Of a stretch of 64,000 bases of DNA, positions 1 through 8,869 are shown in pieces. The DNA comes from CAYSCZ01 sp964429655 (GTDB lineage: Bacteria > Bacteroidota > Bacteroidia > Cytophagales > Cyclobacteriaceae): the NCBI GenBank assembly GCA_964429655.1, contig CAYSCZ010000005.1:30512-94511 (forward strand), written 5' to 3'. A program made the translations under genes and the position numbers. Every line of letters begins with the position of its first letter. Position 1 is the stretch's first letter. The notes below the pieces were generated by a model. It saw nothing but the letters and a program-made list of their open reading frames with translations. It was not told the DNA's origin and made no database searches.

Positions 1-553
1 TATCTAATGCGAGCTGCCTTACATTGTTGCCTTCTTCTAAGTTATTTTTTACCGTTGTTAAAATCTCTAGCTCTGATTTTGCTGCTTTATCTCCTGATTT
101 TGCAATCTTCTCAATTCTAACTATTCTTTTATCCACAGTTTCCAAGTCCTTTAATTGGAGCTCGGCATCAATAATTTCTCTATCAGAAACAGGGTCTATT
201 TTTCCATCAACATGGACTATGTTGTCATCATAAAAACACCTGACCACGTGGATAATCGCATCCACTTCTCTGATGTTGGCCAAAAATTTATTACCTAACC
301 CCTCTCCTTTACTAGCACCTTTAACCAAGCCAGCTATATCCACAAATTCTATAACTGTGGGAATCAGTTCCTTAGGTTTGACAATTTCTTTTAATATCTC
401 TAGTCGTTGGTCCGGAACATATACCACACCAACGTTAGGATCAATGGTGCAAAATGGGAAATTTGCAGCATCGGCTTTTGCAGATGAGATGGCATTAAAC
501 AAAGTTGATTTGCCAACATTTGGGAGACCAACAATTCCACAACGTAAGCCCAT
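1..553 (-). CDS. ychF: Redox-regulated ATPase YchF (Obg-like), 5' part only
   Basis: Reading leftward from an ATG at 551-553, the protein begins MGLRCGIVGLPNVGKSTLFN, the P-loop of the Obg/YchF TRAFAC GTPases (GLPNVGKST). It continues through the G2/G3 region (FCTIDPNVGVVYVPD, then VDIAGLVKGASKGEGLGNKFL) and the coiled-coil domain. YchF/OLA1 proteins bind ribosomes and prefer ATP to GTP. The frame stays open to base 1, so about the last half (rest of the coiled coil, TGS domain) lies outside the window. The neighbour to the right (AI-2E permease) runs in the same direction and ends 6 bases before this start, so the two may be cotranscribed. The identification rests on motifs seen directly and is very secure. 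Confidence 0.95.
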   Translation of the reverse strand, partial: MGLRCGIVGLPNVGKSTLFNAISSAKADAANFPFCTIDPNVGVVYVPDQRLEILKEIVKPKELIPTVIEFVDIAGLVKGASKGEGLGNKFLANIREVDAIIHVVRCFYDDNIVHVDGKIDPVSDREIIDAELQLKDLETVDKRIVRIEKIAKSGDKAAKSELEILTTVKNNLEEGNNVRQLALD

Positions 554-559
554 AACTAT

Positions 560-1645
560 TTATAATTTAAATATTTGGTAACTTTTATAGCCATTGTAAA
601 CTTCAAGGGCTGACACTCTGATGATGGTATAAACCGGTATGGCAGCAATCATACCTGGAATGCCAGCTATCGTCGCACCAGCGAAAATAATAACAAAAAT
701 TTCTAATGGATGTGCTTTCACACTTCTGGAAAAAATTAATGGTTGTAAAAGCACATTATCTGTAACCTGTACAACAACAAATACCGAGAGGATTTGTATT
801 GATAATAGTCCTGTTTCGAATGAAAATGCATAAGACTCAGCCGTTGATATGCCTACCAATATTCCGAATGTTCCGCCCAAAAGCGGGCCAAGATAAGGAA
901 TAAGATTAGCTACAGCAGCAAATACAGCAATGGTAATTGCATATTTAATGCTAAATATTGATAACCCAATTGAGGCCAGTGTGAAAATGCTAAACATCTG
1001 AAATAATAATCCAAGAAGATAGTTAGACAGCAACTTTTCTATTTTGAATAGTGCCACAATAAAAACTTCAAAATATCTATTCGGAATAAGTGATATGATT
1101 TGACGACGAAGTATACCATTTTCGAATAACAGAAAAAAAGTAATGAAGGTTATAGCTAGTAAGGTAATAAAGAAAGTACCGGTAAGCGACAATAAATTAT
1201 TTAATAATCGGGTGAAGTCAATATTGGTAAATGATGACAAAAATGTGTCTCCTAAACTATTTACTATAAATCCCTCAGGTTCATTTGTGAAGTCATTTTC
1301 AATTAAAAATGTCTCAAGGAATGCTAGTGGTTTCAATATTTCGGTATAGATTTCTATAAAATCTACTTTAGAAATAATCTCCACTTGTTCTGAAATAAGC
1401 GGAACAAATAGCAAAATAAAAAGGCATATAATAAATATTATTGAACCAAACGATATAATGATAGCGAGGAACCTTGGGACATTACTGCCCAACAATTGAA
1501 TTCTGTTGATGTAATTTGTAAGCGGCCTAAGTATGGTTGCAATTACCAAAGATATGCTTATGTAAAGAAAAATATTTGAGAAATACCATCCCAGAGCTAT
1601 AATGAGCACCAAAATGAGTATTGCCTTGATAGCATTGCCATTCAT
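560..1645 (-). CDS. AI-2E family transporter (putative permease)
   Basis: A 361-residue polytopic membrane protein. The N-terminus has two closely spaced hydrophobic helices (about residues 5-35), a third near 60-85, then a long extracytoplasmic/amphipathic stretch (about 90-150). A C-terminal bundle of four or five helices follows, with the family's typical region NLIPYLGPLLGG at about 245-256 and a final segment rich in small residues (IFAGATIAGIPGMIAAIPVYTIIR). Length and layout fit the AI-2E transporter family (PF01594), whose members are named after TqsA but mostly have unknown substrates; some are Na+/H+ antiporters. It starts at ATG, just after a terminator hairpin that separates it from the PUR-fold gene upstream, and ends 6 bp before ychF. 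Confidence 0.9.
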   Translation of the reverse strand: MNGNAIKAILILVLIIALGWYFSNIFLYISISLVIATILRPLTNYINRIQLLGSNVPRFLAIIISFGSIIFIICLFILLFVPLISEQVEIISKVDFIEIYTEILKPLAFLETFLIENDFTNEPEGFIVNSLGDTFLSSFTNIDFTRLLNNLLSLTGTFFITLLAITFITFFLLFENGILRRQIISLIPNRYFEVFIVALFKIEKLLSNYLLGLLFQMFSIFTLASIGLSIFSIKYAITIAVFAAVANLIPYLGPLLGGTFGILVGISTAESYAFSFETGLLSIQILSVFVVVQVTDNVLLQPLIFSRSVKAHPLEIFVIIFAGATIAGIPGMIAAIPVYTIIRVSALEVYNGYKSYQIFKL

Positions 1646-1654
1646 TCTTTGAAA

Positions 1655-1681
1655 TAAAAAAAGCTCTTGAGAAACAAGAGC
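1655..1681 (-). terminator. Rho-independent terminator of the PUR-fold gene
   Basis: On the minus strand a perfect 7-bp stem (GCTCTTG / CAAGAGC, loop of 5) is followed by a run of seven T. It lies 34 bases beyond the stop codon of the DUF3276 gene and just before the AI-2E permease start, so it ends the upstream transcript. Confidence 0.75.
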
Positions 1682-1714
1682 CTAAATCTAAAATCTTAAA
1701 ATCAAAGTTTTATT

Positions 1715-2065
1715 CTATTCCCACTTTAATTCGGTATCATCATCCGATCCTGTTGCTACTGTTTCTTCTTCAAAATTCTCATCTTTATCAAACTTCGTAA
1801 AATCTACTTCGGGTAGCAATTCAGTTTTGACGTGATTAACGGTTCCATTAAGTGCATCGATGAATTTGTTGAAATCTTCTTTATACAAAAAAATCTTGTG
1901 TTTTTCATAAAAGTATCCATCATCCTTATACCTTCGTTTACTTTCAGTAATTGTAAGATAATAGTCATTAGACCTTGTTGATTTAATGTCAAAAAAATAA
2001 GTCCTTTTACCCGCCCTTACTTTTTCAGAGTAAATCTCAGCTCTTCCTTTGTCGTTATTCTCCAC
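1715..2065 (-). CDS. DUF3276 family protein (PUR-alpha-like nucleic-acid binding)
   Basis: About 116 residues. The core from AEIYSEKVRAGKRTYFF through KIFLYKEDFNKFIDALN is the PUR-like single-stranded nucleic-acid-binding fold found throughout Bacteroidota as DUF3276 (PUR family). The tail is acidic (DKDENFEEETVATGSDDDTELKWE). I place the start at the GTG at 2063-2065 because family members begin a few residues before the xEIxSxKVRAGKRTYFFD motif. An in-frame TTG at 2117-2119 would add 18 hydrophobic, unconserved residues. Borrelia homologues bind DNA and RNA and act as regulators; the role here is unknown. It is a monocistronic gene with its own terminator. Confidence 0.85.
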   Translation of the reverse strand: MENNDKGRAEIYSEKVRAGKRTYFFDIKSTRSNDYYLTITESKRRYKDDGYFYEKHKIFLYKEDFNKFIDALNGTVNHVKTELLPEVDFTKFDKDENFEEETVATGSDDDTELKWE

Positions 2066-2264
2066 TGCTTTAATAGGTTTTGTGATTAGAAAGATAATAT
2101 TTTTAAAAATCCTGTACAAAACAATGCTAAATATAGCATTTTAACAACCTTTGTTTCAATTTATTAATAACTGTGACAGTTATGATTAATGAATTATTGG
2201 CATAGCATTTTGTAAATGTTAAACCATTTGCATCATTTTTACTTAAATGTTAAGAATATAAATA

Positions 2265-3173
2265 ATGAATACCATTAACCTTCAGACAGTCAAAGCTCTA
2301 AATAATCTGGACTTTTTGGCTAAGCAACTTGTGGAGGGGTTTATTACAGGTTTACATAAATCCCCTTACCATGGATTCTCTGTTGAATTTGCGGAACATA
2401 GATTGTACAACACCGGAGAGAGTACAAGGCATATAGACTGGAAAGTGTTTGCTAAGACCGATAGGTTATATGTTAAACAATTTGAAGAAGAGACAAATCT
2501 AAGATGTTACCTGGTGATTGATAATTCTTCATCGATGTACTATCCAACTAAGAATAAAGGGAAAATTAAATTTTCGATTCTGGCAGGTGCTGCAATAGCA
2601 TATTTTTTACATAAGCAAAGAGATGCTGTAGGATTATTTACTTTTTCAGATAAGATTGACACACAGACTCAGGTGAAATCATCAGGTATTCATCTCAATA
2701 AATTATTCACTATACTAGAAAACCTCCTAAAACCTGATAAATCACCAAAAAAAACCGATATTCCCCCAATACTTCATGAAATTGCTGAAAAAGTACATAA
2801 ACGCTCATTAATTATAATCTTTAGTGACTTTTTTCAGTCATACGACTCAAGATTACAATTAATCAACTCATTACAACATCTTAAGCATAATAAACATGAG
2901 GTAATACTCTTTCATGTATTAGATAAAAAGACTGAGGTTGAATTTGATTTCAGCGATCGACCCTATAAATTCCTAAACCTTGAAGATAATACCTCAATAA
3001 AACTTTCTCCAGAGGTCGTGAAAGAGGAATATGTTAATACCGTAAAAGAATTTCTTTATGACCTAAAAATCAGATGTTCTCAATTGAAAATTGACTATGT
3101 CGAAACAGATATAAGTGAAGATTTTAAAAAAGTGCTGACTACTTACTTAGTGAAAAGGTCAAAAATGAAATGA
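2265..3173 (+). CDS. DUF58 domain-containing protein
   Basis: 302 residues. The N-terminal half carries the DUF58 signature VEFAEHRLYNTGESTRHIDWKVFAKTDRLYVKQFEEE (about residues 40-77, broken here only by family variation). The second half is a von Willebrand A-like fold with a MIDAS-type D86-x-S88-x-S90 (VIDNSSSM). There is no signal peptide, so it should be cytoplasmic. DUF58 proteins usually sit beside a MoxR AAA+ ATPase and BatA/BatB-type genes; no MoxR gene is present here. The start is an ATG preceded by A-rich DNA. The stop codon lies inside a short inverted repeat (3171-3200). Confidence 0.88.
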   Translation: MNTINLQTVKALNNLDFLAKQLVEGFITGLHKSPYHGFSVEFAEHRLYNTGESTRHIDWKVFAKTDRLYVKQFEEETNLRCYLVIDNSSSMYYPTKNKGKIKFSILAGAAIAYFLHKQRDAVGLFTFSDKIDTQTQVKSSGIHLNKLFTILENLLKPDKSPKKTDIPPILHEIAEKVHKRSLIIIFSDFFQSYDSRLQLINSLQHLKHNKHEVILFHVLDKKTEVEFDFSDRPYKFLNLEDNTSIKLSPEVVKEEYVNTVKEFLYDLKIRCSQLKIDYVETDISEDFKKVLTTYLVKRSKMK

Positions 3174-3200
3174 GTCGAACCTATTTATAAGCTCGACTCA
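3171..3200. repeat. 8-bp inverted repeat between convergent genes
   Basis: TGAGTCGA at 3171-3178 and its exact complement at 3193-3200 flank a 14-base AT-rich loop. The first arm contains the stop codon of the DUF58 gene, and the ferredoxin gene ends 10 bp to the right. The hairpin may end both transcripts, but the T-tract on either strand is poor. Confidence 0.4.
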
Positions 3201-3209
3201 AAAATATAT

Positions 3210-3572
3210 CTAAGCATTTTGTGTCTCCTGATGAAGCCATTCTTTTTTAGCCACTAATTCTTCTTCTATTTCTTCATTATCCGGATCATCAACGCAACAA
3301 TCTACAGGGCAAACAGCAGCGCATTGAGGCTCTTCATGAAAACCAGTACACTCCGTACATTTACCGGTAACGATATAATAAAATTCATCTGAGACAGGTT
3401 CTTGCGGCTCATCAACATCTACTGTGGTACCATCAGCAAGTTCTATTTCTCCAGATAGGTTAGTTCCTCCTGCCCAGGTCCATTCAACACCGCCTTCATA
3501 TATTGCAGTGTTAGGGCATTCAGGTTCACAGGCGCCACAGTTTATGCATTCATCTGTTATTATTATTGCCAT
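3210..3572 (-). CDS. 2[4Fe-4S] ferredoxin, acidic, with long inter-cluster insertion
   Basis: 120 residues. The first motif is C9-x2-C12-x2-C15-x3-C19-P. The second is C72-x2-C75-x8-C84-x3-C88-P, followed by C92 and C93. The two halves are separated by about 50 residues (EWTWAGGTNLSGEIELADGTT...), an insertion typical of the 4Fe-4S dicluster ferredoxins beside acyl-CoA reductase genes in Bacteroidota. The protein is soluble and strongly acidic. It should carry low-potential electrons. The gene is divergent from the LuxC-like reductase (79 bp between starts). The actual redox partner cannot be told from sequence. Confidence 0.92.
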   Translation of the reverse strand: MAIIITDECINCGACEPECPNTAIYEGGVEWTWAGGTNLSGEIELADGTTVDVDEPQEPVSDEFYYIVTGKCTECTGFHEEPQCAAVCPVDCCVDDPDNEEIEEELVAKKEWLHQETQNA

Positions 3573-3618
3573 AATTTTAACGTTTTATCTTATTATAATA
3601 TACCAAAATTAAATACAT

Positions 3619-3626
3619 TAAGTTTG
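3619..3626 (+). promoter_or_regulatory. Bacteroidota-type -7 box upstream of acyl-CoA reductase
   Basis: TAAGTTTG matches the Bacteroidota -7 consensus TAnnTTTG exactly and lies 25 bp before the ATG of the acyl-CoA reductase gene. No clear TTG is visible near -33, so support is moderate. Confidence 0.4.
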
Positions 3627-3650
3627 GGGGCAAAGTTATACTTATTATAA

Positions 3651-4664
3651 ATGTCCGATCTTAATAAAAAAATTGAATTATTTGGAGAACTTGGCAACAA
3701 AATAAAGGGACTAACAGAACAAGCGTATCAAGAAATTATTACGCGGGCAAATGCCATAAATCCTTGGTTTACAGAAGAAAATATTAGACTTGCCTTTAAA
3801 GGATTGACCCACTTTTTTGATCAGGATAACTTAAGGCATTGGCTATCCAACTACTCAATAAAGTATAGCGCTCCTAAAAATATAGGTTTGATCATGGCTG
3901 GTAACGTGCCAATGGTTGGAATGCATGACTTATTATGCGTTTTAATAACAGGAAATACCGCTACTATTAAGTACAGTAGCCAGGATACATACCTTCCAGA
4001 AGTTATTATAAATTGGCTTTCGGAAATTGATTCAGATATCAATAGTCATGTTCGAATTGTTGATCGTATAAAAAGCGTAAATGCAATAATTGCCACAGGT
4101 AGCAATAATTCATCCCGATATTTTAAGTATTATTTTAAACATATACCTCACTTTATTAGAAAAAACAGAACAGGAATCGCAGTACTTAGTGGTTATGAGA
4201 CTAAAAATGAACTGGAAGATCTCGGCAAAGATATATTCTATTATTTTGGATTAGGTTGTAGGAATGTGTCAAAAATCTTTGTCCCAGAACAATATAATTT
4301 TCGACACCTTAAAGATGCTTTATCACAGTTTGAGCACCTTAAAGACCATAACAAATACAGGAACAACTACGATTATCAAAAGGCAATTTTATTGGTAAAT
4401 AATATTGGCCACATTGATACGGGATTTTGCATTTTTAGATTAAGCGATGAGCTGGTATCGCCGATTTCAACGATATACTATCAAGAATATAAATCTATGA
4501 ATGATCTAAAATCTTACATAGATCAGAATAAAGACAAAGTACAGGTGGTGGTAAGTAACAATAAATTTAATGTGCCTACCGTAAAATTTGGTCAGGCGCA
4601 GTTTCCTGAGTTATGGGACTATGCCGATGGGATTGACACAATCGCCTTCTTAACGGGCTTATAG
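3651..4664 (+). CDS. Acyl-CoA reductase (LuxC-like)
   Basis: 337 residues. It resembles the LuxC/acyl-CoA reductase branch (PF05893) of the aldehyde dehydrogenase superfamily, with the nucleotide-binding region IGLIMAGNVPMVGMHDLLCVLITGN at about residues 78-102 and the catalytic cysteine in FGLGCRNVSKIFVP (C203). It would reduce an activated fatty acyl group to the aldehyde. No luxD/E or fatty-alcohol enzyme is adjacent; the divergent ferredoxin is the usual partner in Bacteroidota genomes. The ATG at 3651 follows a -7 box and short leader. The next gene, aconitase, starts 79 bp downstream, so read-through is possible. Confidence 0.9.
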   Translation: MSDLNKKIELFGELGNKIKGLTEQAYQEIITRANAINPWFTEENIRLAFKGLTHFFDQDNLRHWLSNYSIKYSAPKNIGLIMAGNVPMVGMHDLLCVLITGNTATIKYSSQDTYLPEVIINWLSEIDSDINSHVRIVDRIKSVNAIIATGSNNSSRYFKYYFKHIPHFIRKNRTGIAVLSGYETKNELEDLGKDIFYYFGLGCRNVSKIFVPEQYNFRHLKDALSQFEHLKDHNKYRNNYDYQKAILLVNNIGHIDTGFCIFRLSDELVSPISTIYYQEYKSMNDLKSYIDQNKDKVQVVVSNNKFNVPTVKFGQAQFPELWDYADGIDTIAFLTGL

Positions 4665-4743
4665 ATATCTGTTGTTAAGAAGACCTCGTTTGATTAGATT
4701 TAATCATATTTTAGAACAATTATCAATTTTAAAAAACCATACC

Positions 4744-7491
4744 ATGAAGAAAGACTATTTTGGCATTGTAAAGCAAATAAGCACTCCATTAGGAACCCAT
4801 AAATATTTCAGCTTAAAAGAATTAGAAAAGCAAGGGAAAAATGTTTCCAGGCTACCCTTTTCAATCAGAATATTATTAGAAAATGCACTTAGGAATTACG
4901 ACGGTTTTTCTGTTACTGAAGAACACCTAAATACACTTTTGAATTGGAAAGAGACAGCCAGCGTAAAAGATATTCCTTATTCCCCTGCCAGAGTATTGAT
5001 GCAAGATTTCACAGGTGTTCCTGCTGTTGTGGATATTGCTTCAATTAGATCTGAAGTATCCAGAAAAGGAAAAGATACCTCCAAGATAAATCCCAGGGTA
5101 CCAGTGGACATGATCATCGATCATTCTGTCCAGGTAGATTTTTTTGGAACTAATAATTCTTATCAAAAAAATGTGGCGTTAGAATATCAGAGAAACTGGG
5201 AACGATATAAACTTCTAAAGTGGGCCCAGCAAGCATTTGATGACTTTAGTGTCTTACCTCCCGGCATGGGAATATGTCACCAGGTTAATTTAGAATATTT
5301 AGCCAAATGCGTTATCGAAAGAGATGGGTACCTGATCCCTGACACATTGGTAGGAACGGATTCCCACACGCCAATGGTTAATGGTATCGGCGTGCTGGGA
5401 TGGGGTGTTGGAGGTATTGAAGCAGAAGCTGCCATGTTAGGTCAACCGATTAATATGATACTACCGGAAGTAGTTGGACTAAAGTTAACGGATAAACTTC
5501 CTGAGGGGACGACCTCTACAGATTTAGTGCTAACCATAACAAAAATCCTTAGAGACTATAAAGTAGTCGGGAAATTTGTAGAAATCTTCGGTCCTGGTCT
5601 TGAAAATTTAACCATTCCGGATAGAGCGACTATATCGAATATGTCTCCCGAGTTTGGTTGTACAGATACGCATTGGCCCATTGACAATCAAACCATCGCT
5701 TACATGAAAATAACCAATAGGCCAAAAGATCATATTGAGATGGTTGAAGCTTATGCCAGAGAAAACATGCTATGGAGAGAAAAAGATGATATTATCGAGT
5801 ACACCGATGTAATTGAACTTGACTTAAGCACGATTGAGCCTACGATCTCTGGACCTAAAAGACCGCAGGATAAAATACTATTGAAAGAAGCTAAAGAAAA
5901 AATTATAAGCTTATTAAAAGATGTTCATGATAGAGAATACATTCCTGTTGATGAAAGAAATGGAGGCGATCCTCAAAAATCTGAATGGCTAAATCAGGGA
6001 GGTTCTGTGGAGATTCCGGAAAAAGTACAATCAATGAGAACGGTTCCGCTTAAAGTTGGCGATGTTAATTACAATCTAAGTGATGGGTCAGTTGTGGTGG
6101 CTGCAATAACCTCCTGTACCAATACATCAAATCCATCTGTGATGATTGGGGCCGGATTGGTCGCAAAAAAAGCAATAGAACGCGGAATTTCAGTAAAACC
6201 CTGGGTAAAAACTTCCCTGGCCCCGGGCTCAAGGGTAGTAACTGACTATCTTGAAAAATCAAGACTATTGCCGTTCTTGGAATCATTAAGATTTCATGTG
6301 GTTGGCTATGGCTGCACCACTTGCATAGGAAATTCAGGTGACATGCCGCAGCACATTCAAAAAGCTGTTATTGACCATGATCTTGTGGTAAGTTCAGTAC
6401 TGTCAGGTAACAGAAACTTTGAAGCCAGAATACACCCAAACATAAAAATGAATTTTCTCGCCTCACCAATGCTTGTGGTTGCTTATGCACTGGCTGGAAG
6501 GACTGATTTTGACATGAATATTGAGCCTTTAGGACATGATCCAAACGGTGATCCTGTGTATATGAAAGATATATGGCCCTCACCACAAGAGATCAATGAA
6601 CTAATGAGTAAGGTTGTGACACCGGAAGATTATAATAAAACCTATGAAAACATTTTTGAAGGAGATGAATTCTGGGCAAATCTTGACGCACCGTCTGGTA
6701 AGATTTATCAATGGGATGAGCAATCCACTTATATACAGGAGGCTCCTTTTTTTAAAAATATATCTGAAGATGTAAAAAACCCTGAAAATATAAAAGGAGC
6801 TATGGTCCTGCTTCAATTAGGGGATAGTGTGACAACAGATCACATTTCACCTGCTGGAAAATTTCTTTCAGAGCAGCCCGCGGGCAGATATCTGATGGAT
6901 AAAGGTGTTGAGCCAAAAGATTTTAATTCTTATGGTTCAAGAAGAGGGAATCATGAAGTGATGATGAGAGGTACTTTTGCTAATGTCAGGATCAAGAATA
7001 AACTTGCAAAAAAAGAGGGAGGATGGACTACATATCACCCGACAGGTGAAGAGATGACTATTTACGATGCCGCCATGAAATACAGCCAGGAGGAATCACC
7101 TTTGGTAGTGATTGGTGGAAAAGAATATGGTTCCGGCTCCTCCAGGGATTGGGCAGCTAAAGGGACTAAGCTTCTTGGTGTCAAAGCTGTGATCGCGGAA
7201 AGTTATGAACGTATCCATCGATCAAATTTGGTCGGAATGGGTGTTTTACCAATCCAATTCACAGAAGGTGAAGGACAAGAATCATTAGGGCTTGATGGAA
7301 CAGAAACCTATGACATAGAAGGCATTGATGAAAATCTAACAGCACGCAAAGAAGTGATTATAACAGCCACTAAAAATGGATCAGCCAAGACTTTTAAAGG
7401 AATTCTAAGATTAGATTCTAGTATTGATGTTGAATACTATAAAAACGGTGGGATTTTGAATTACGTTCTTAGGAATTTTTTGAAAAATTAA
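4744..7491 (+). CDS. acnA: Aconitate hydratase AcnA
   Basis: 915 residues from the ATG at 4744. An upstream in-frame TTG at 4672 would add 24 residues that do not look like aconitase, so I reject it. The [4Fe-4S] ligands are C458 (AAITSCTNTSNPS), C524 and C527 (GYGCTTCIGNSG), with the 66- and 3-residue spacing of bacterial AcnA. Also present are LVGTDSHTPMVNGIGVLGWG and, in the swivel domain, EYGSGSSRDWAAKG. It interconverts citrate and isocitrate in the TCA cycle, and citrate synthase is encoded in this window at 30.7 kb. The length matches the IRP/AcnA type. A bidirectional hairpin terminator follows 15 bp after the stop. Confidence 0.97.
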   Translation: MKKDYFGIVKQISTPLGTHKYFSLKELEKQGKNVSRLPFSIRILLENALRNYDGFSVTEEHLNTLLNWKETASVKDIPYSPARVLMQDFTGVPAVVDIASIRSEVSRKGKDTSKINPRVPVDMIIDHSVQVDFFGTNNSYQKNVALEYQRNWERYKLLKWAQQAFDDFSVLPPGMGICHQVNLEYLAKCVIERDGYLIPDTLVGTDSHTPMVNGIGVLGWGVGGIEAEAAMLGQPINMILPEVVGLKLTDKLPEGTTSTDLVLTITKILRDYKVVGKFVEIFGPGLENLTIPDRATISNMSPEFGCTDTHWPIDNQTIAYMKITNRPKDHIEMVEAYARENMLWREKDDIIEYTDVIELDLSTIEPTISGPKRPQDKILLKEAKEKIISLLKDVHDREYIPVDERNGGDPQKSEWLNQGGSVEIPEKVQSMRTVPLKVGDVNYNLSDGSVVVAAITSCTNTSNPSVMIGAGLVAKKAIERGISVKPWVKTSLAPGSRVVTDYLEKSRLLPFLESLRFHVVGYGCTTCIGNSGDMPQHIQKAVIDHDLVVSSVLSGNRNFEARIHPNIKMNFLASPMLVVAYALAGRTDFDMNIEPLGHDPNGDPVYMKDIWPSPQEINELMSKVVTPEDYNKTYENIFEGDEFWANLDAPSGKIYQWDEQSTYIQEAPFFKNISEDVKNPENIKGAMVLLQLGDSVTTDHISPAGKFLSEQPAGRYLMDKGVEPKDFNSYGSRRGNHEVMMRGTFANVRIKNKLAKKEGGWTTYHPTGEEMTIYDAAMKYSQEESPLVVIGGKEYGSGSSRDWAAKGTKLLGVKAVIAESYERIHRSNLVGMGVLPIQFTEGEGQESLGLDGTETYDIEGIDENLTARKEVIITATKNGSAKTFKGILRLDSSIDVEYYKNGGILNYVLRNFLKN

Positions 7492-7506
7492 TTTCGCTTT
7501 ATAGAT

Positions 7507-7536
7507 AAAAGCTGGTGTGAAAAGCCAGCTTTTTTT
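7507..7536. terminator. Bidirectional terminator between acnA and a membrane-protein gene
   Basis: A 9-bp stem (AAAAGCTGG at 7507-7515 with CCAGCTTTT at 7525-7533) with a 9-base loop has a T-run on both strands. It lies between two convergent genes and serves both. Confidence 0.8.
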
Positions 7537-8665
7537 ATAACACTTTCACTCCTTCTTTTTTGAATAAAATTGATTGTAGTAACCTTTCCAGGTTAATCTT
7601 ATCTACTACATTAATACCTTCAATGTCAATCCTCATAATATTTTTATATTTTTTCTGTTCTTCCAGTTCAAGCTGATTTTTATTATTGAGCATTTTACGC
7701 CTTAGTTCAAGTTCATCATGATTCATTACTTTCACTTTACTTCCACCAACTTCTTGAGACTTCACATCAAAAGCTATTGCTGCCAAATCTTCAAATTCGA
7801 TCTCTTTGAGGTTACTTAGCTTGCCTCCACGCATACGATAATAACGAAAGGCTTTAGATGAAATCTCTATAATATAGGTTTGTAGATATTTATTTACTAT
7901 GTAATAAATATTAAAACCAAAAATACCAATCAGCAAAATTGGGAAAACGTTAAATAAATTAGAAACTTCTTTAGCACCCATTATTCCAAAACCCAAACCT
8001 GCAAGAATTAAAATTGTGAAAAGGATTACATAATGCCTGGGTCTAACCCTGTTTCTCCATTCTATAATCACAGATTTCTCAAATTTTTTCATGCTCATAC
8101 CGATGGGCAATTCCGGGGGACGTTCTTCAATAGAAACAGTTTTTATTTTGACTAAACTTTTTAATCCCTCAACTAACTTCTTCGCTTCATCTTCACTTGT
8201 ATATGACATCAGATCCCAAAAGCTTTGGTCTTTCTTTTGCCAATATACATGGTAATAAGTTGTAGCATTATCGCTAGAGGTATCTCTTTCTTTCCTGTAA
8301 TCAAATTTCTCAATCTCATTATAAGCGATTTCTGCAATTATCTGCTCACCTTTATAATTTTTAGAGGTGACCAATATTCTACCTTTACTATTATCGAATA
8401 CCAGCTTATGCGGACTTTCTCGTATAGAGGTCATGGTGGCTAATGCCGCGGAGGTAATAATCAGTCCTAAACCAGCAATAACAAATGAAAAAACTGGTGC
8501 TCCCTCTTCGGTATTGTGTAATGTAAAATAAAATCCTAACCCAATTAATAAGCCAAGTGCACCAACTGCCAATAATGTCCCAACGAAACATCCGCTTTTC
8601 CATTTTGAGGATTCAAAAAGCAATTTATTTGGATTGCTCTTATCGAATTTATAATTATAGGCCAT
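7535..8665 (-). CDS. Membrane protein of unknown function, four predicted helices
   Basis: 376 residues, family not recognised. Two adjacent hydrophobic helices lie near residues 27-48 and 57-77 (with a Gly-rich first helix). A soluble stretch of about 130 residues with beta-like pattern (RILVTSKNYKGEQIIAEIAYNEIEKFDYRKE) follows, then two more helices at about 210-255, then a repeat of the soluble pattern (YIIEISSKAFRYYRMRGGKLSNLKEIEFEDLAAIAFDV). The protein therefore looks like two copies of a helix-pair plus PH-like or beta-rich cytoplasmic unit. The ATG start is unambiguous. It is monocistronic, with a terminator on its 3' side and an 18-bp inverted repeat about 110 bp upstream. Confidence 0.75.
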   Translation of the reverse strand: MAYNYKFDKSNPNKLLFESSKWKSGCFVGTLLAVGALGLLIGLGFYFTLHNTEEGAPVFSFVIAGLGLIITSAALATMTSIRESPHKLVFDNSKGRILVTSKNYKGEQIIAEIAYNEIEKFDYRKERDTSSDNATTYYHVYWQKKDQSFWDLMSYTSEDEAKKLVEGLKSLVKIKTVSIEERPPELPIGMSMKKFEKSVIIEWRNRVRPRHYVILFTILILAGLGFGIMGAKEVSNLFNVFPILLIGIFGFNIYYIVNKYLQTYIIEISSKAFRYYRMRGGKLSNLKEIEFEDLAAIAFDVKSQEVGGSKVKVMNHDELELRRKMLNNKNQLELEEQKKYKNIMRIDIEGINVVDKINLERLLQSILFKKEGVKVL

Positions 8666-8770
8666 TTTTAGTAATAATTATCTTATTCCGAAACAAGATA
8701 AAACTTATTGGGGATAAGTACAAAATAACAAATATTACAGCCCTACTAAAAGTAAAAAGGCACATAATGT

Positions 8771-8817
8771 TGTTTATCAGTTAATTAGTTCATGGTGATC
8801 TAATTAACTGATAAACA
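8771..8817. repeat. 18-bp perfect inverted repeat
   Basis: TGTTTATCAGTTAATTAG at 8771-8788 is followed after 11 bases by its exact reverse complement at 8800-8817. It lies between the terminator of the OmpA-family gene and the start of the membrane-protein gene, in a 204-bp gene-free stretch. It lacks its own T-tract, so it may be an operator or an RNA stem in the leader rather than a terminator. Confidence 0.6.
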
Positions 8818-8818
8818 T

Positions 8819-8855
8819 AAAAAAAGCTTATAGTTGTATCTATAAGCTTTTTTTT
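8819..8855. terminator. Terminator after the OmpA/TPR/PD40 gene
   Basis: AAGCTTATAG (8824-8833) and CTATAAGCTT (8840-8849) form a 10-bp stem with a 6-base loop. A/T runs flank it on both sides, giving a U-tract on either strand. It sits 15 bp beyond the stop codon of the leftward gene at 8870. Confidence 0.8.
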
Positions 8856-8869
8856 GGAATCTGCTTCAA

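Noticed and set aside
6065..6816. Minus-strand frames of 71-73 codons inside the aconitase gene
   Set aside because: They are shadows of the aconitase coding frame.
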